A stretch of 64,000 bases of DNA, taken from NCBI GenBank assembly GCA_025057795.1, contig JANXEP010000068.1:148153-212152 (forward strand), given 5' to 3'. Both the position numbers and the translations under genes were made by a program. Each line of letters begins with the position of its first letter. The stretch's first letter is position 1. Of the stretch, positions 53,220-62,468 are shown piece after piece. Source of the stretch: Candidatus Bathyarchaeota archaeon. Lineage in GTDB: Archaea > Thermoproteota > Bathyarchaeia > Bathyarchaeales > UBA233. The notes under the pieces were generated by a model. That model was not told the origin of the DNA, did not search any database, and saw nothing but the letters and a program-made list of their open reading frames with translations.

Positions 53220-54269
53220 ATGACCCAGGAAACCAAACTCGCAGCCTTCGGCTATGGAACAGACGCCATAAAAACGGCTGGCAAGTACGGACTCAAAACA
53301 GAGTCTTTCTCCCTCAAAAGAGGCAACTCAAAAGTAACAGTCGGCGTAACCAAAAGGAAAGAAATGTCTCGCTCTCCCCTTTACCACCTGTACGATATAG
53401 CAAAATACGATCTTCACCCAGGATACGAGTTTCCAGAATTTCTACAACCCCTAATACCCCGCGGCACTCCCGAATATGTAGACAGCGGCCAAAGATACGT
53501 GGAGCGAATAGTCCGAGCCCTCTACTACTTCAAGCAATGCGCCCTCATCGGCCCATCCGGAACAGGAAAAACCCACGTGACATATCTTGTCGCCGAGTTG
53601 ACAGGCTTACCCATCTGGGAGGTGAACTGTGGACTGCAAACGTCATCCTACGACCTTATTGGAAGATTCATCGGCCTTGGAAAGGAAAACTGGGTGGACG
53701 GCCAAGTAACCAGCTGGCTAAGATACGGCGGCCTCCTATACCTCGACGAAGCAAACATGATGAAACAGGATGTAGCCACAAGATTAAACCCCGTTCTGGA
53801 CACGAGAGGGCATCTCGTCCTAAACGAAAAGGACAACGAAATAGTCGTACGCCACCCCTACGCGTACCTAATCATAAGCATGAACCCCTTCTCAGCTGAA
53901 TTTGCTGGCACAAAGCCCCTAAACGCCGCATTTAGGCGAAGAATGAGCGTTTGGATAAACTTTGACTATGAAAGCGTCGGAGAAAGGATCTCACAGAAAG
54001 AACTGGAGCTTCTAATAAAAAGAACGCAAATAGACGAAGACACAGCCTACAAAATCTTAAGGGTTGGGGCTGAAATGAGAAGACAATATAAAGCTGGCGA
54101 TCTTCCCTACGGGCCGTCCATCGGCGACCTAATCCACTGGGCCGTGCTTATAAAAGACGGCTCTGACCCTATAACCGCCGCAGAAGAAACCATAGTCGCC
54201 TTAACAAGCGATAGCGCAGAGGTGCAAGCCGATGTTCGGAGACTGGTCGAGTCAGTATTCAAGAGTTAA
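53220..54269 (+). CDS. MoxR-type AAA+ ATPase (NorQ/CbbQ-like)
   Basis: A 349-residue AAA+ ATPase. Walker A GPSGTGKT lies at 111-118, Walker B LLYLDEANM at 172-180, sensor 1 SMNP at 220-223 and an arginine-finger region FRRR at 238-241. The C-terminal domain is helical (DLPYGPSIGDLIHWAVLIKDG). NorQ/CbbQ/MoxR proteins work with a VWA partner to remodel a client enzyme. The partner here is the next gene, 21 bases downstream. GGGGGAGAG precedes the ATG. Confidence 0.92.
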   Translation: MTQETKLAAFGYGTDAIKTAGKYGLKTESFSLKRGNSKVTVGVTKRKEMSRSPLYHLYDIAKYDLHPGYEFPEFLQPLIPRGTPEYVDSGQRYVERIVRALYYFKQCALIGPSGTGKTHVTYLVAELTGLPIWEVNCGLQTSSYDLIGRFIGLGKENWVDGQVTSWLRYGGLLYLDEANMMKQDVATRLNPVLDTRGHLVLNEKDNEIVVRHPYAYLIISMNPFSAEFAGTKPLNAAFRRRMSVWINFDYESVGERISQKELELLIKRTQIDEDTAYKILRVGAEMRRQYKAGDLPYGPSIGDLIHWAVLIKDGSDPITAAEETIVALTSDSAEVQADVRRLVESVFKS

Positions 54270-54290
54270 AGCCTTTAGCGGTGTTTCCCT

Positions 54291-56018
54291 TTGGGTTTTC
54301 TCGAATATGCGCAGTCTTTATTCTTCGACAAAGACTGGATGAAAAATAAGGTCCTAATTTCTCAAAAATACAGGTTTCCACAATTCCGAAAAAACGAAGA
54401 GGGGTCAATTTGCATACTCCCAGAACCAACCCCCATTGAAGGGGAGGAAAAGGCTCTCTCACTAATGGGATACATTTTTCCCATAGACCCCCTCGGCCAA
54501 GCACAGCTTGCCAGTCTCTTCAGGGCATCAGTTTACTATCTGAGTTCCCTTAGTTTAAACGCAAATTTCGAAGATTATTTAAAATGGTCGAGGGGAAAAA
54601 ATCAACGTCTCGTAAATTTTATTACCTCAATCATTGAGGGAGTTAAAGCCATCAACTACATTTCTTTGAAACATCAGAACAAACTTCTGGACTTAGCCAT
54701 CGCAAACACCCTTGCCTTACGCAGACTCGGTAAAATGGACGGCTATGTAAATCCGGCGACCAAAATTATGGCTGGTTTTTTGATAAAGGCTTACACGGGA
54801 ATAAACCCTATTCAATCCAAAACCGAGAGGGAAGTTGTAGAGAACCTATTTGTTCTCGTTCAACGTTTTAAAGAAAAAGCTGCATCATCTTTCGCGGAGA
54901 AGAGTCGGAACCTTAAAGAGGAGAGATTAAAACTAGCTGATGAAATTTACCAGATTATTAAAGACTCAGGGGCGATTACAGAAACACCGTTTCTGCCGCA
55001 TACCCAAGAGTTAGGACATTGCTCCATTTTCCGTCCAAACCTATACGTAGACTTCGACGTGACACTAGATGAAGACTTTAAAAAATGCCTAGAATTTCTC
55101 GGCATAAACCATGAAACTTTTCAAGACTCAAATCAAAAATGGCGGAAAATAGCTGAAAATGAGGCTTTACAACTCATTGACACATGGAAACACCAAAAAG
55201 AAAAGGACGAAAAAATCCTTTCACAATATCAGGAGATTCTCCCCCTCACGAAGTTCAAGGGCGTTGAAATACCTGAACAAGATTACACAGAATTTTTAAA
55301 AATTAAGGCACGATGCAAAAGCGAGGCCCATAGACTCATAGAAAGCCTCCTAGTTGCCAGAGACGCGTTAGACGAAGATCCCAGAAAACTTTACGGTGTT
55401 TTGGACTTACAAGAAGTAATACAGGTGGTTGCAGGAAGAAGCCCAAGAACAGATGTTTTCATGTTAGACGAAAACATAAGCAAGAGTTATTCATGGATTG
55501 TTCTGCTAGATGCAAGCGAAAGCATGAAAAGCGTTTCAGACTTCGCCATGGAAATTTTCTTAATCATGGCTGAAGCCGCAAATGAGCTTCTCCTCGACCC
55601 AACTTCATGGGCATTATACGCGTTTAACGACCGCTTCTTCGTAATTAAGGATTTAAAAGAACGGTATAATATGCGAGTAAAATCAAGAATTGGAGGCGTA
55701 AGATTCAATGGCTCAACGTATATCCCTGACGCTTTAAAGGTGACAGGCGAAGTCATGAAGACTAGAAATGACAAACTAAGACTTATCACGGTAATTTCAG
55801 ACGGATGGCCCTACGGCTATCAAGACATAGAAGCAGCTTTAACTGAAACAGTCGGCACCCTTAAGAGCAGAGATATCTACCCAGTTGGGATAGGGGCTAA
55901 AAGCACACGCATAGCCACATACTTCAAATCACACTGTTCAGCATTCACTCTGCGTGATTTAACAAAACAGTTTTCTAGAATCTTTATAGAAGCAAGCAAC
56001 ATAGCTGTGGAAACATAA
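54291..56018 (+). CDS. VWA-domain protein, NorD/CbbO-like partner of MoxR
   Basis: A 575-residue protein. The first 390 residues are mostly helical without a known domain. A C-terminal von Willebrand A domain (about 400-570) has the MIDAS residues D407, S409 and S411 (DASES), T476 in GSTYIP and D504 in ISDGWPYG. This long-helical plus C-terminal VWA arrangement is that of NorD and CbbO, which pair with MoxR-type ATPases. The client is not known. The TTG start follows GGTG. Confidence 0.88.
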   Translation: MGFLEYAQSLFFDKDWMKNKVLISQKYRFPQFRKNEEGSICILPEPTPIEGEEKALSLMGYIFPIDPLGQAQLASLFRASVYYLSSLSLNANFEDYLKWSRGKNQRLVNFITSIIEGVKAINYISLKHQNKLLDLAIANTLALRRLGKMDGYVNPATKIMAGFLIKAYTGINPIQSKTEREVVENLFVLVQRFKEKAASSFAEKSRNLKEERLKLADEIYQIIKDSGAITETPFLPHTQELGHCSIFRPNLYVDFDVTLDEDFKKCLEFLGINHETFQDSNQKWRKIAENEALQLIDTWKHQKEKDEKILSQYQEILPLTKFKGVEIPEQDYTEFLKIKARCKSEAHRLIESLLVARDALDEDPRKLYGVLDLQEVIQVVAGRSPRTDVFMLDENISKSYSWIVLLDASESMKSVSDFAMEIFLIMAEAANELLLDPTSWALYAFNDRFFVIKDLKERYNMRVKSRIGGVRFNGSTYIPDALKVTGEVMKTRNDKLRLITVISDGWPYGYQDIEAALTETVGTLKSRDIYPVGIGAKSTRIATYFKSHCSAFTLRDLTKQFSRIFIEASNIAVET

Positions 56019-56080
56019 AACTATTCGCAGCCTCGCAACTTTTACCAACCTGTAGAGATCACGCCTAATGAAGGACGATT

Positions 56081-56626
56081 TCACAGTTTTTTAACCACTG
56101 AAAAATCCGCCGCAAACTGAAACTTTTTCTCCGCTTCCAAACCCTTCTTCAGTTTAAAAGCTATCTTTTCTGGAACCCCATCACGTATGTATGTTGTGTA
56201 AATAACGTTTTTTCCTAAGCCGTAACGTTCAAGCTCTATTAAGGCGCTTTTAATTTTCTCCAGCTTATCCACCTTGCTTTTTAAATCCTCCACAGCCTCA
56301 AAAATTATTTCCACCTCTCCGAAATCGTCAGCACAAATCATCAAACCCCTAAACTCAACCCACCCAGACGAAGTAGCCGTTTTCTCCTCTTTTTTAGCCC
56401 CTCCTTTCCTTCCCCCGGACTTTAACACCTTCTGTATTTCAGCAGCCTTCTTGCTCCACTCTTGATTCTTCAAGGTTTCAGGGTTCCTTAACAGTGTCCC
56501 CAACCACTGGCTATAGTCCTCCAAAAGCGTCTTGTAATTATTTATTTCCTCTTCAACCATTTCACGAATCTCTTTGACGGAGTTAAATGTTCTAATTTCC
56601 GTCAAAGGCCCATCCAATTCTTTCAA
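56081..56626 (-). CDS. Uncharacterised helper protein of the MoxR-VWA locus
   Basis: A 181-residue charged protein with no recognised family. An N-terminal helical part (VKEIREMVEEEINNYKTLLE) is linked by a lysine/glycine-rich stretch (SGGRKGGAKKEEK) to a C-terminal part with WVEFRGLMICADDFGEV and DLKSKVDKLEKIKSALIELE. TTG 56626 lies just after GAGG that overlaps the end of the upstream gene, so both are one operon on the minus strand. Confidence 0.7.
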   Translation of the reverse strand: MKELDGPLTEIRTFNSVKEIREMVEEEINNYKTLLEDYSQWLGTLLRNPETLKNQEWSKKAAEIQKVLKSGGRKGGAKKEEKTATSSGWVEFRGLMICADDFGEVEIIFEAVEDLKSKVDKLEKIKSALIELERYGLGKNVIYTTYIRDGVPEKIAFKLKKGLEAEKKFQFAADFSVVKKL

Positions 56627-56636
56627 CCATCCTCTC

Positions 56637-57188
56637 TTAACTTCTAATAATCGCTTTCAGAATGTTTTTTAGTTCCTTTTTTATATTCTCGAAGAGTTCA
56701 ATACGAACCGTTATTTTCCTTCTGTAGGCAGTTATTGCCTTGATAAGTTCTGGCATTATGGCTAACAAAGTGGACATTACAATTTCAGGGGGATATTCAG
56801 CTAAAAATGCGGAGTGCACTTCACCTTTTTCGTTGACAAGCACTAAATGACATTTCTCATCCAACATTGCCTTTTTCAAATTTGCTTTTATGGGAACTTT
56901 TCCTGGCTGAATATCGAGATGCGCGTTAATTTTTTTCAAAATTTGCTTTAGAGAAATACAAACCTCTTTAATCAAATTGTCCTCTTCCGCTAAAAACTTG
57001 CTTAATTGCAAAGCTTCCTCACTAACACTTTTTAAAAGTTCTTGAAGTTGCTTCTCTCCGATCTCGCCTTCAGGGAAATTCGCCAAGTCAAAAACGAATT
57101 CTTCTCCAACATGGCTTTCGCGTGGCTCCACATCCTCATAAACTTTTGCATCTTCACTTTCCATAAATGGAACACCAAATACTTGCAT
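56637..57188 (-). CDS. Uncharacterised protein, paralogue B of the MoxR-VWA locus
   Basis: A 183-residue protein paralogous to the one at 52555-53040 on the other side of the MoxR-VWA pair. The match covers the last 100 residues (GKVPIKANLKKAMLDEKCHL, LVLVNEKGEV, the STLLAIMPELIKAI helix and a basic RKITVRIELFENIKKEL end). The N-terminal 50 residues are acidic and unique. Its promoter region faces the TrmB-type regulator with 46 bases between, including an inverted repeat. Confidence 0.75.
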   Translation of the reverse strand: MQVFGVPFMESEDAKVYEDVEPRESHVGEEFVFDLANFPEGEIGEKQLQELLKSVSEEALQLSKFLAEEDNLIKEVCISLKQILKKINAHLDIQPGKVPIKANLKKAMLDEKCHLVLVNEKGEVHSAFLAEYPPEIVMSTLLAIMPELIKAITAYRRKITVRIELFENIKKELKNILKAIIRS

Positions 57189-57228
57189 AGTCTAACCAGC
57201 TAACAAAGGCATTAAAAGATAATAGAGT

Positions 57229-57255
57229 TAGTATGTGACAAAATGTTACGTACTA
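57229..57255. promoter_or_regulatory. Inverted repeat at the start of the TrmB-type gene
   Basis: TAGTATGTGACA (57229-57240) pairs imperfectly with TGTTACGTACTA (57244-57255) around three bases: 10 of 12 positions are complementary. It spans the GTG start at 57235 and lies in the divergent region before paralogue B, so it suits autoregulation plus control of the helper genes. Confidence 0.6.
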
Positions 57256-58272
57256 AAAGATCCAACACTATTGAAATGTAACGAACTTAAACCATGTTTC
57301 TGTATTTCAAGTTCATATTCTGAATTCAGAAGTATAAAATACACAGAATCAGAATTAGGTTTCGAAGCAGAAAAAGCTGCTGCTCAAAAGGGATTTGAAT
57401 TGGAGTTATCCATCGAAAAGCCTGAAAGCATAATGAAACTTTATGACGAAAAAAGCGGATTATGGAAATTTGTAAAAACCGATAGGGGATCGGCTAAATC
57501 AATAGAAATTATAGAAAGGGCGCTCCGCGGACTTGGGTTGTCAAAAAATGAAGTGAAAGTTTACGTTTACCTCGCCAGAACAGGAGAACACAAAGCAAGC
57601 GAGATTTCCGAGGCATTATCCCTCCACAGAACCGAAACCTACAGAATTTTGAGGGATTTGGAGAAACGCGGACTAGTTTCATCCGTTTTTGAAAAACCCT
57701 TAAAGTTTATAGCCACATCTTTTGAGAGAGCTTTAGACATACTCATAGAAACAAAAAGGATGAAACTAAACCTTTTAGAGAAAAAAAGAGAAAGCCTAAT
57801 TAACCTCTGGCTGTCTCTTCCAAAGCCGGAAGTGGAGCTTGAAAGAAAAGAAGTTTTCCAAATACTAGAAGGCGAAGAACAAATAAGTCTTAAAGCGGAC
57901 GAAATATTGGACAAGGCTGAAAGAGAAATACTGGTTTTCATATCAGAATGCGACATTACAAACTTTTACCATTCCGGGTTCCTAGACACGCTGGAAAGAG
58001 TTTCAAAAAACGGCGTGAACGTGCAACTTTTAACATTTTACTCCCCCAAAACATGTTTCTTCATAGAAAAAACCAAACTCAAAAAAAGCAGGTACTTGCG
58101 TTCAAGTTCAGGAGAGTTGCCAACCTTTCTACTCGCAGATAACGCGCAGCTGCTTCTGCTAATTAGGAAGGAGAACGGAAAAAAGAAGGTTGCAGCCCTG
58201 TGGACCAATTACGACGCTTTTATAAAAGCCCTGGGAACACTCTTCAATAAATTGTGGGATGACAACGCTTAG
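57235..58272 (+). CDS. TrmB-family transcriptional regulator
   Basis: A 345-residue regulator. After an N-terminal stretch (about 1-85) without a known domain, residues about 86-160 form a TrmB winged helix (LGLSKNEVKVYVYLARTGEH, HRTETYRILRDLEKRGLV). A coiled coil follows, then a phospholipase-D-like sensor domain (EREILVFISECDITNFY, VNVQLLTFYSPKT). TrmB regulators sense sugars or other small ligands. Starts after residue 65 are possible, leaving the palindrome upstream. It overlaps the convergent flippase gene by four bases. Confidence 0.82.
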   Translation: MTKCYVLKDPTLLKCNELKPCFCISSSYSEFRSIKYTESELGFEAEKAAAQKGFELELSIEKPESIMKLYDEKSGLWKFVKTDRGSAKSIEIIERALRGLGLSKNEVKVYVYLARTGEHKASEISEALSLHRTETYRILRDLEKRGLVSSVFEKPLKFIATSFERALDILIETKRMKLNLLEKKRESLINLWLSLPKPEVELERKEVFQILEGEEQISLKADEILDKAEREILVFISECDITNFYHSGFLDTLERVSKNGVNVQLLTFYSPKTCFFIEKTKLKKSRYLRSSSGELPTFLLADNAQLLLLIRKENGKKKVAALWTNYDAFIKALGTLFNKLWDDNA

Positions 58273-59759
58273 GCCAACCCCGCTAACTTTGACTTTATCT
58301 CCCGCCAAACCGCCTTAATCAGCATCCTTGCTTCTTCATCTATCGCCGAAAGCAACGCAAAATATAATATTCCACCTGAGGCGGTTACCGCCAATGTTAG
58401 GGAGATTCTGGTTGGATGGGGGATCACGTACAGAACAAAACCCATGACGGCAGCGGCGAAAACGTATTTTGCAATGTTGCTCCATGGAACCTTTACCTCC
58501 GTCATTCCACGAACCATAGCATATAGTATAAGGAACATGGCGAAACGAGCAGCTGAATTTATAATGGCAACAGACAAGGCCGACTGCAAAGGCTGTTCTC
58601 TTGTATAATTTGTTAAAACGTAAAATGTTGTTGGAAGGGTTATTGCTGAATGAATGTAAGGCAAGGAAAAGGCTGCGAAAAGCCGGCTTTTAACAAGATC
58701 CTTGAAGGATATCTTAGCCTCCTCGTCCACCCTCTCAAATCCGTAGAGAACATAGCTGAAGACTGTGGAGATTGTCGCGATAAGCGCGTCAACCGCCAAA
58801 ACTATCAGAATAGGCCAAGCTTCTCTATACTCGATTCTTAATATTGTGAGGTAAGAGTCGTTCAAAGCTAAAGCTCCAGCTGTCATAGGTATCGCAAACA
58901 TCAAAACTGTTTTCAACGATATGGTTATGTCGCGACTATTTTTTTCAGCTAGAAGTTTTGGGTATAAAGCAAAAGCCAAAAATGAAGAGTACGTCACCAT
59001 ACTTGCAATTTGGGCTGCAGCACCATAATAGCCTCTTGCTACTTCTCCGCCGTAAGTAAACAATAATATAAATATAAAGGCGGCTATCTGGTTGCCTACA
59101 ACGTTATAGATGTTTGCAACTGAGCCTTTCAACCACTCCTTTACATAAGCCCATTCAACTTTCTCTCTCAAATCCCCCATAAGAAGTTTCAAGTAATACG
59201 CTAGTTGAACCGCAACGCCCATTATTATGCTGATAAGAGCACCAAAAAGCGAAAGCTGAAGCCCCATTATTAGCATGTAGCCCAAAGTGATTTTGCATAT
59301 TTCGCCCAGCAATAGTCCATAACCCAAAGTGTGCGGCATCCTCGCTTGGAGGCATGCCTCTAAAGCGTTAAGAACATAAACCTCAACTATTTGCGCCGAA
59401 GCCAACAAATACAACAAGAAGTATTTTTGGCCAATACCAAGTGTAGAAGTTATGAACGGAACAAACAAAAGGTAAAACATTGCCGCCATCATGGATATTG
59501 CCATGTTTGCAGAAAATGCTGTTTTGATGGCGCCTTGTTTGGCCCTTGCTGTAAACCTTAAAGCCCAAAATGGAAAAACACCTGCCAAAATTATGAAATA
59601 GGCAGTTACATCGCCTATGTTGAACCATATCCCGTACTCTTGTGTGGTGGCTGAGCGGGCTATCATCAGTTGAAAAGCTAACCCCGTAGCCATACTAAGT
59701 ATATTTGCGGTAAAAATAACAAATCCCGAATACCGAAGCCTGATCTCGCCTTTTGCCAA
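58269..59759 (-). CDS. Polysaccharide (Wzx/MATE-like) flippase
   Basis: A 496-residue membrane protein with about 14 helices in the MOP flippase fold. Typical features are GFVIFTANILSMATGLAFQLMIARSATTQEYGIWFNIG at the start (split by a helix break), ARGYYGAAAQIASMVTYSSF in the middle, and a final hydrophobic run. It would move lipid-linked saccharides across the membrane. It fits the dTDP-sugar genes downstream on the other strand. Confidence 0.85.
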   Translation of the reverse strand: MAKGEIRLRYSGFVIFTANILSMATGLAFQLMIARSATTQEYGIWFNIGDVTAYFIILAGVFPFWALRFTARAKQGAIKTAFSANMAISMMAAMFYLLFVPFITSTLGIGQKYFLLYLLASAQIVEVYVLNALEACLQARMPHTLGYGLLLGEICKITLGYMLIMGLQLSLFGALISIIMGVAVQLAYYLKLLMGDLREKVEWAYVKEWLKGSVANIYNVVGNQIAAFIFILLFTYGGEVARGYYGAAAQIASMVTYSSFLAFALYPKLLAEKNSRDITISLKTVLMFAIPMTAGALALNDSYLTILRIEYREAWPILIVLAVDALIATISTVFSYVLYGFERVDEEAKISFKDLVKSRLFAAFSLPYIHSAITLPTTFYVLTNYTREQPLQSALSVAIINSAARFAMFLILYAMVRGMTEVKVPWSNIAKYVFAAAVMGFVLYVIPHPTRISLTLAVTASGGILYFALLSAIDEEARMLIKAVWREIKSKLAGLA

Positions 59760-60143
59760 ACGTTCACCTTGTTAAAGTGCCTAATGCCACAGTTTAAGAT
59801 GCATATTTAACTTGATTAGGGTTATGAGCTTTCTGCTCATTAGCAAGCATTAATTAGCTTTTATCGGCGACCCATCTGGGTCTCTTTAGGAAGGAGATGA
59901 AATCCCAGAAAGCTGAAACTTCTACTAGATACAATATATCCCCGCAAGCCATAGGAAAAACCTGCCAAAAGATGCTGCGATTTAACCAAATTACGGAGAC
60001 ATCGAGTTTTCACAAACTTGCCTAACAACCGCCAAAAATCAGAAATTATAATTTTAACGGTGAACCTGTGTGCTTTCCATCCATTTGTTTTTTATAGAAA
60101 GGTATATACGTAAATACTTTTACATACTAGATTTGATGTTACC
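59760..60143. other. 384-base intergenic region before vapBC
   Basis: No supported gene. It should hold the flippase promoter at one end and the vapB promoter at the other (TTTTTTATAG and ATATACGTAAATAC before 60120). A 42-codon frame from about 59897 has purine-rich GGAAGGAG directly touching its ATG and was not accepted. Confidence 0.5.
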
Positions 60144-60371
60144 ATGAAAACTTTAACGGTTAAGGTAGATGAAGAGCTCAGAGAACAAATGAAGAAGCTA
60201 AGGCATGTGAACTGGAGCGAAGTAATAAGGGAGGCTATCAGAAAGAAGATTGAAGAGGAAAATGGTCGCAACATTGCAGAGGCGGTCTTAATTAATGAAA
60301 GACTTAGGAGGGCAGCACCTGATGGATGGGATAGCGCCAAGGTGATCAGGGAGTGGCGTCTGAAAAGGTAG
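60144..60371 (+). CDS. vapB: VapB-type antitoxin (ribbon-helix-helix)
   Basis: A 75-residue antitoxin with an N-terminal ribbon-helix-helix (KTLTVKVDEELREQMKKL, VNWSEVIREAIRKKI) and a C-terminal tail (PDGWDSAKVIREWR) that would bind the toxin. It overlaps vapC by 19 bases. Confidence 0.88.
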   Translation: MKTLTVKVDEELREQMKKLRHVNWSEVIREAIRKKIEEENGRNIAEAVLINERLRRAAPDGWDSAKVIREWRLKR

Positions 60372-60787
60372 TTCTAGATGCAAGCGTAGTAGCAAAATGG
60401 TACCTTAGAGAGAAATACAGCGAGCAAGCATTAAAACTTCGCGATGAATACGTTTCAGGACGCATAGCCATAGCTGTTCCAGCATTGCTGGAATATGAAG
60501 TATTAAACGCCCTAAAATACAGCGGAGCATACTCAGAACTAGAGCTCATGGATGTCGCACGTTCTCTAAATAAGTATGGTTTCGAATACTGGAGACTTAA
60601 GGGTAAACTGAAGGATGAAACCATAAAAATAGCAAACAAATACGATCTAACCATATATGATGCGAGTTACTTGGCATTATGTACTATAATGAAAACCAAA
60701 TTCTACACGTCCGATGAAGAACTATTGAGCAAAATTGCTGAACTAAAAATTGCCAAGCACCTAAAAGAAGTGGCTAAAGAATCATAA
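60353..60787 (+). CDS. vapC: VapC-type PIN-domain ribonuclease toxin
   Basis: A 144-residue PIN domain. Acidic catalytic residues are in VVLDASVVAKWYL, the glutamate of LLEYEVLNAL, and the later aspartates in TIYDASYLALC and TSDEELL. The GTG start lies inside vapB. The pair is complete and probably functional. Confidence 0.92.
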   Translation: MASEKVVLDASVVAKWYLREKYSEQALKLRDEYVSGRIAIAVPALLEYEVLNALKYSGAYSELELMDVARSLNKYGFEYWRLKGKLKDETIKIANKYDLTIYDASYLALCTIMKTKFYTSDEELLSKIAELKIAKHLKEVAKES

Positions 60788-60885
60788 GCTCAGTCTCAGA
60801 ACCCGCTGAGAAAAACATGATTATACATTGCAAAGAGTTAAAAGTTATAACAGAAAAGAATATACCTCCTCTATAAGGTAATGTT

Positions 60886-61944
60886 ATGAAAGCACTTGTT
60901 CTTAGTGGTGGCAAAGGCACTAGGCTTAGACCCTTGACTTTTACCACCGCGAAACAGCTTATTCCAGTGGCTAACAGACCAATTTTGGGTTATGTCTTAG
61001 ATCATGTGGCCCGGACAGGCGTTAAAGACGTGGGCGTTATAATAGCCCCAGAAACAGGGCAAGAGGTTAAAAACTATGTTAAGAATGGTGAGGCTTGGAA
61101 TATTAACGTCACATATATACTTCAAGAACCCTTAGGCTTAGCCCACGCCGTGAAGACCGCGCAAGATTTTCTCGGCAAAGATACCTTCATAATGTGCCTT
61201 GGCGACAATCTCATAGGAAAGGGTTTCAACACGTTAATAGAAAAGTTTGAAAGTGAAAGTTTAGACGCGTTAATACTGCTGAAGGAAGTTGAGGACCCAA
61301 CCAGATTCGGCGTAGCTGTACTAGACGGAAAAAACAACGTCGTAAAGCTCGTTGAAAAACCGAAAATCCCTCCAAGTAATCTGGCCCTAGTGGGCGTATA
61401 CTTGTTCTCAAATAAAATTCATACAGCCATAGAACACATCAAACCTTCATGGCGCGGGGAACTAGAAATAACGGACGCTATACAAGAAATGATAAACATG
61501 GGCTGCAAAGTGAAAGCTGAAAAACTCGAAACATGGTGGTTGGACACGGGCAAAAAAGACGACATACTATACGCTAATGCCAAAGTCCTCGACGAGTACA
61601 TAAAACAGGAAATAAATGGTGAAACAATAAACACGAAAATAGAGGGAAGAGTCACCATCCAGAAAAACACAAAAATAATAAACAGTATTGTCCGAGGCCC
61701 AGCCGTAATAGGCCAAAATTGCCATATAGAAAACAGCTTTATAGGACCATATACAAGCGTAGGGGACAACACCACCATAGTAGAAAGCACTATTGAATAC
61801 TGTGTAATCCTAGAAAGCGCCACGATAAAAGGCGTAGACCGCCTAGAAGAAAGCCTCATAGGAAGAAACAGCAAAATTATAAAAAATCAAAAGCACAGAA
61901 CCATAAAATTGAACATAGGCGACTATTCAGAGGTAGAAATATGA
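60886..61944 (+). CDS. rmlA: Glucose-1-phosphate thymidylyltransferase (RmlA, archaeal long form)
   Basis: A 352-residue nucleotidyltransferase that makes dTDP-glucose. The signature LSGGKGTRLRPLTFTTAKQL is at the N-terminus; GDNLIG, VEKPKIPPSNLALVGVYLF and WWLDTGKKDDIL are substrate-site motifs. From about 245 a left-handed beta-helix follows (GPAVIGQNCHIENSFIGPYT), as in archaeal RmlA/RfbA long forms. It overlaps rmlC by four bases. Confidence 0.93.
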   Translation: MKALVLSGGKGTRLRPLTFTTAKQLIPVANRPILGYVLDHVARTGVKDVGVIIAPETGQEVKNYVKNGEAWNINVTYILQEPLGLAHAVKTAQDFLGKDTFIMCLGDNLIGKGFNTLIEKFESESLDALILLKEVEDPTRFGVAVLDGKNNVVKLVEKPKIPPSNLALVGVYLFSNKIHTAIEHIKPSWRGELEITDAIQEMINMGCKVKAEKLETWWLDTGKKDDILYANAKVLDEYIKQEINGETINTKIEGRVTIQKNTKIINSIVRGPAVIGQNCHIENSFIGPYTSVGDNTTIVESTIEYCVILESATIKGVDRLEESLIGRNSKIIKNQKHRTIKLNIGDYSEVEI

Positions 61945-62456
61945 GGGAGTATCCCCTTAAAGGCGTGAAGGTTCAAGAAATAAACCTACTACCCGACGAG
62001 AGGGGTTTCTTCGCAGAAGCTTTAAGGCAGGATTGGAGAGACCTAATTGAAGAAGAGTGGATAGTGCAAGCCAACATAAGCTACAGTTACCCAGGGATAG
62101 TCAGGGCATGGCATAAACATGAAAGGGGGCAAGTAGACTATTTCTTGGTCCTGAAAGGCGCCATGAAAATCTGCGCCTACGAAGAAGAAACTGGAAAAAT
62201 GGTCGAGATAATAGCCAGCGGAGAAAAGCCCTCAATAGTGAGGATACCGGGAAAATATTTACACGGAACAAAAACTGTAAGCAGCACGCCTTCCCTAACG
62301 GTCTACTTCGTCACAAGACTTTATGACTACAAAATTCCGGATGAAATCCGAAGGCCTTGGAACGACCCAGCAGTAGTGCCTACCGAGATAAATGGGAGAA
62401 AAGATGATCCCCGTGTTGGAAAGCCTTGGGACTGGTTTGCGCCTCCTCACAAATAA
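61941..62456 (+). CDS. rmlC: dTDP-4-dehydrorhamnose 3,5-epimerase-like (RmlC)
   Basis: A 171-residue cupin. LLPDERGFFAEALRQDW is the family start, SYPGIVRAWHKHERGQVDYF carries the active-site histidine, and PGKYLHGTKTVS follows. It would epimerise dTDP-4-keto-6-deoxyglucose. It is coupled to rmlA by a four-base overlap. Confidence 0.9.
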   Translation: MREYPLKGVKVQEINLLPDERGFFAEALRQDWRDLIEEEWIVQANISYSYPGIVRAWHKHERGQVDYFLVLKGAMKICAYEEETGKMVEIIASGEKPSIVRIPGKYLHGTKTVSSTPSLTVYFVTRLYDYKIPDEIRRPWNDPAVVPTEINGRKDDPRVGKPWDWFAPPHK

Positions 62457-62468
62457 TGGGGTAACAAC

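Noticed and set aside
53204..53899. A 231-codon Arg-rich plus-strand frame
   Set aside because: It is the shifted frame of the MoxR gene, whose Walker motifs define the true frame.
53220..56018. Gas-vesicle GvpN interpretation of the MoxR gene
   Set aside because: No GvpA or other gas-vesicle structural genes are nearby, and the VWA partner fits NorQ/NorD-type pairs.
59897..60028. A 42-codon frame after GGAAGGAG in the intergenic region
   Set aside because: The purine-rich site touches the ATG with no spacing, composition is not protein-like and no partner gene is coupled.
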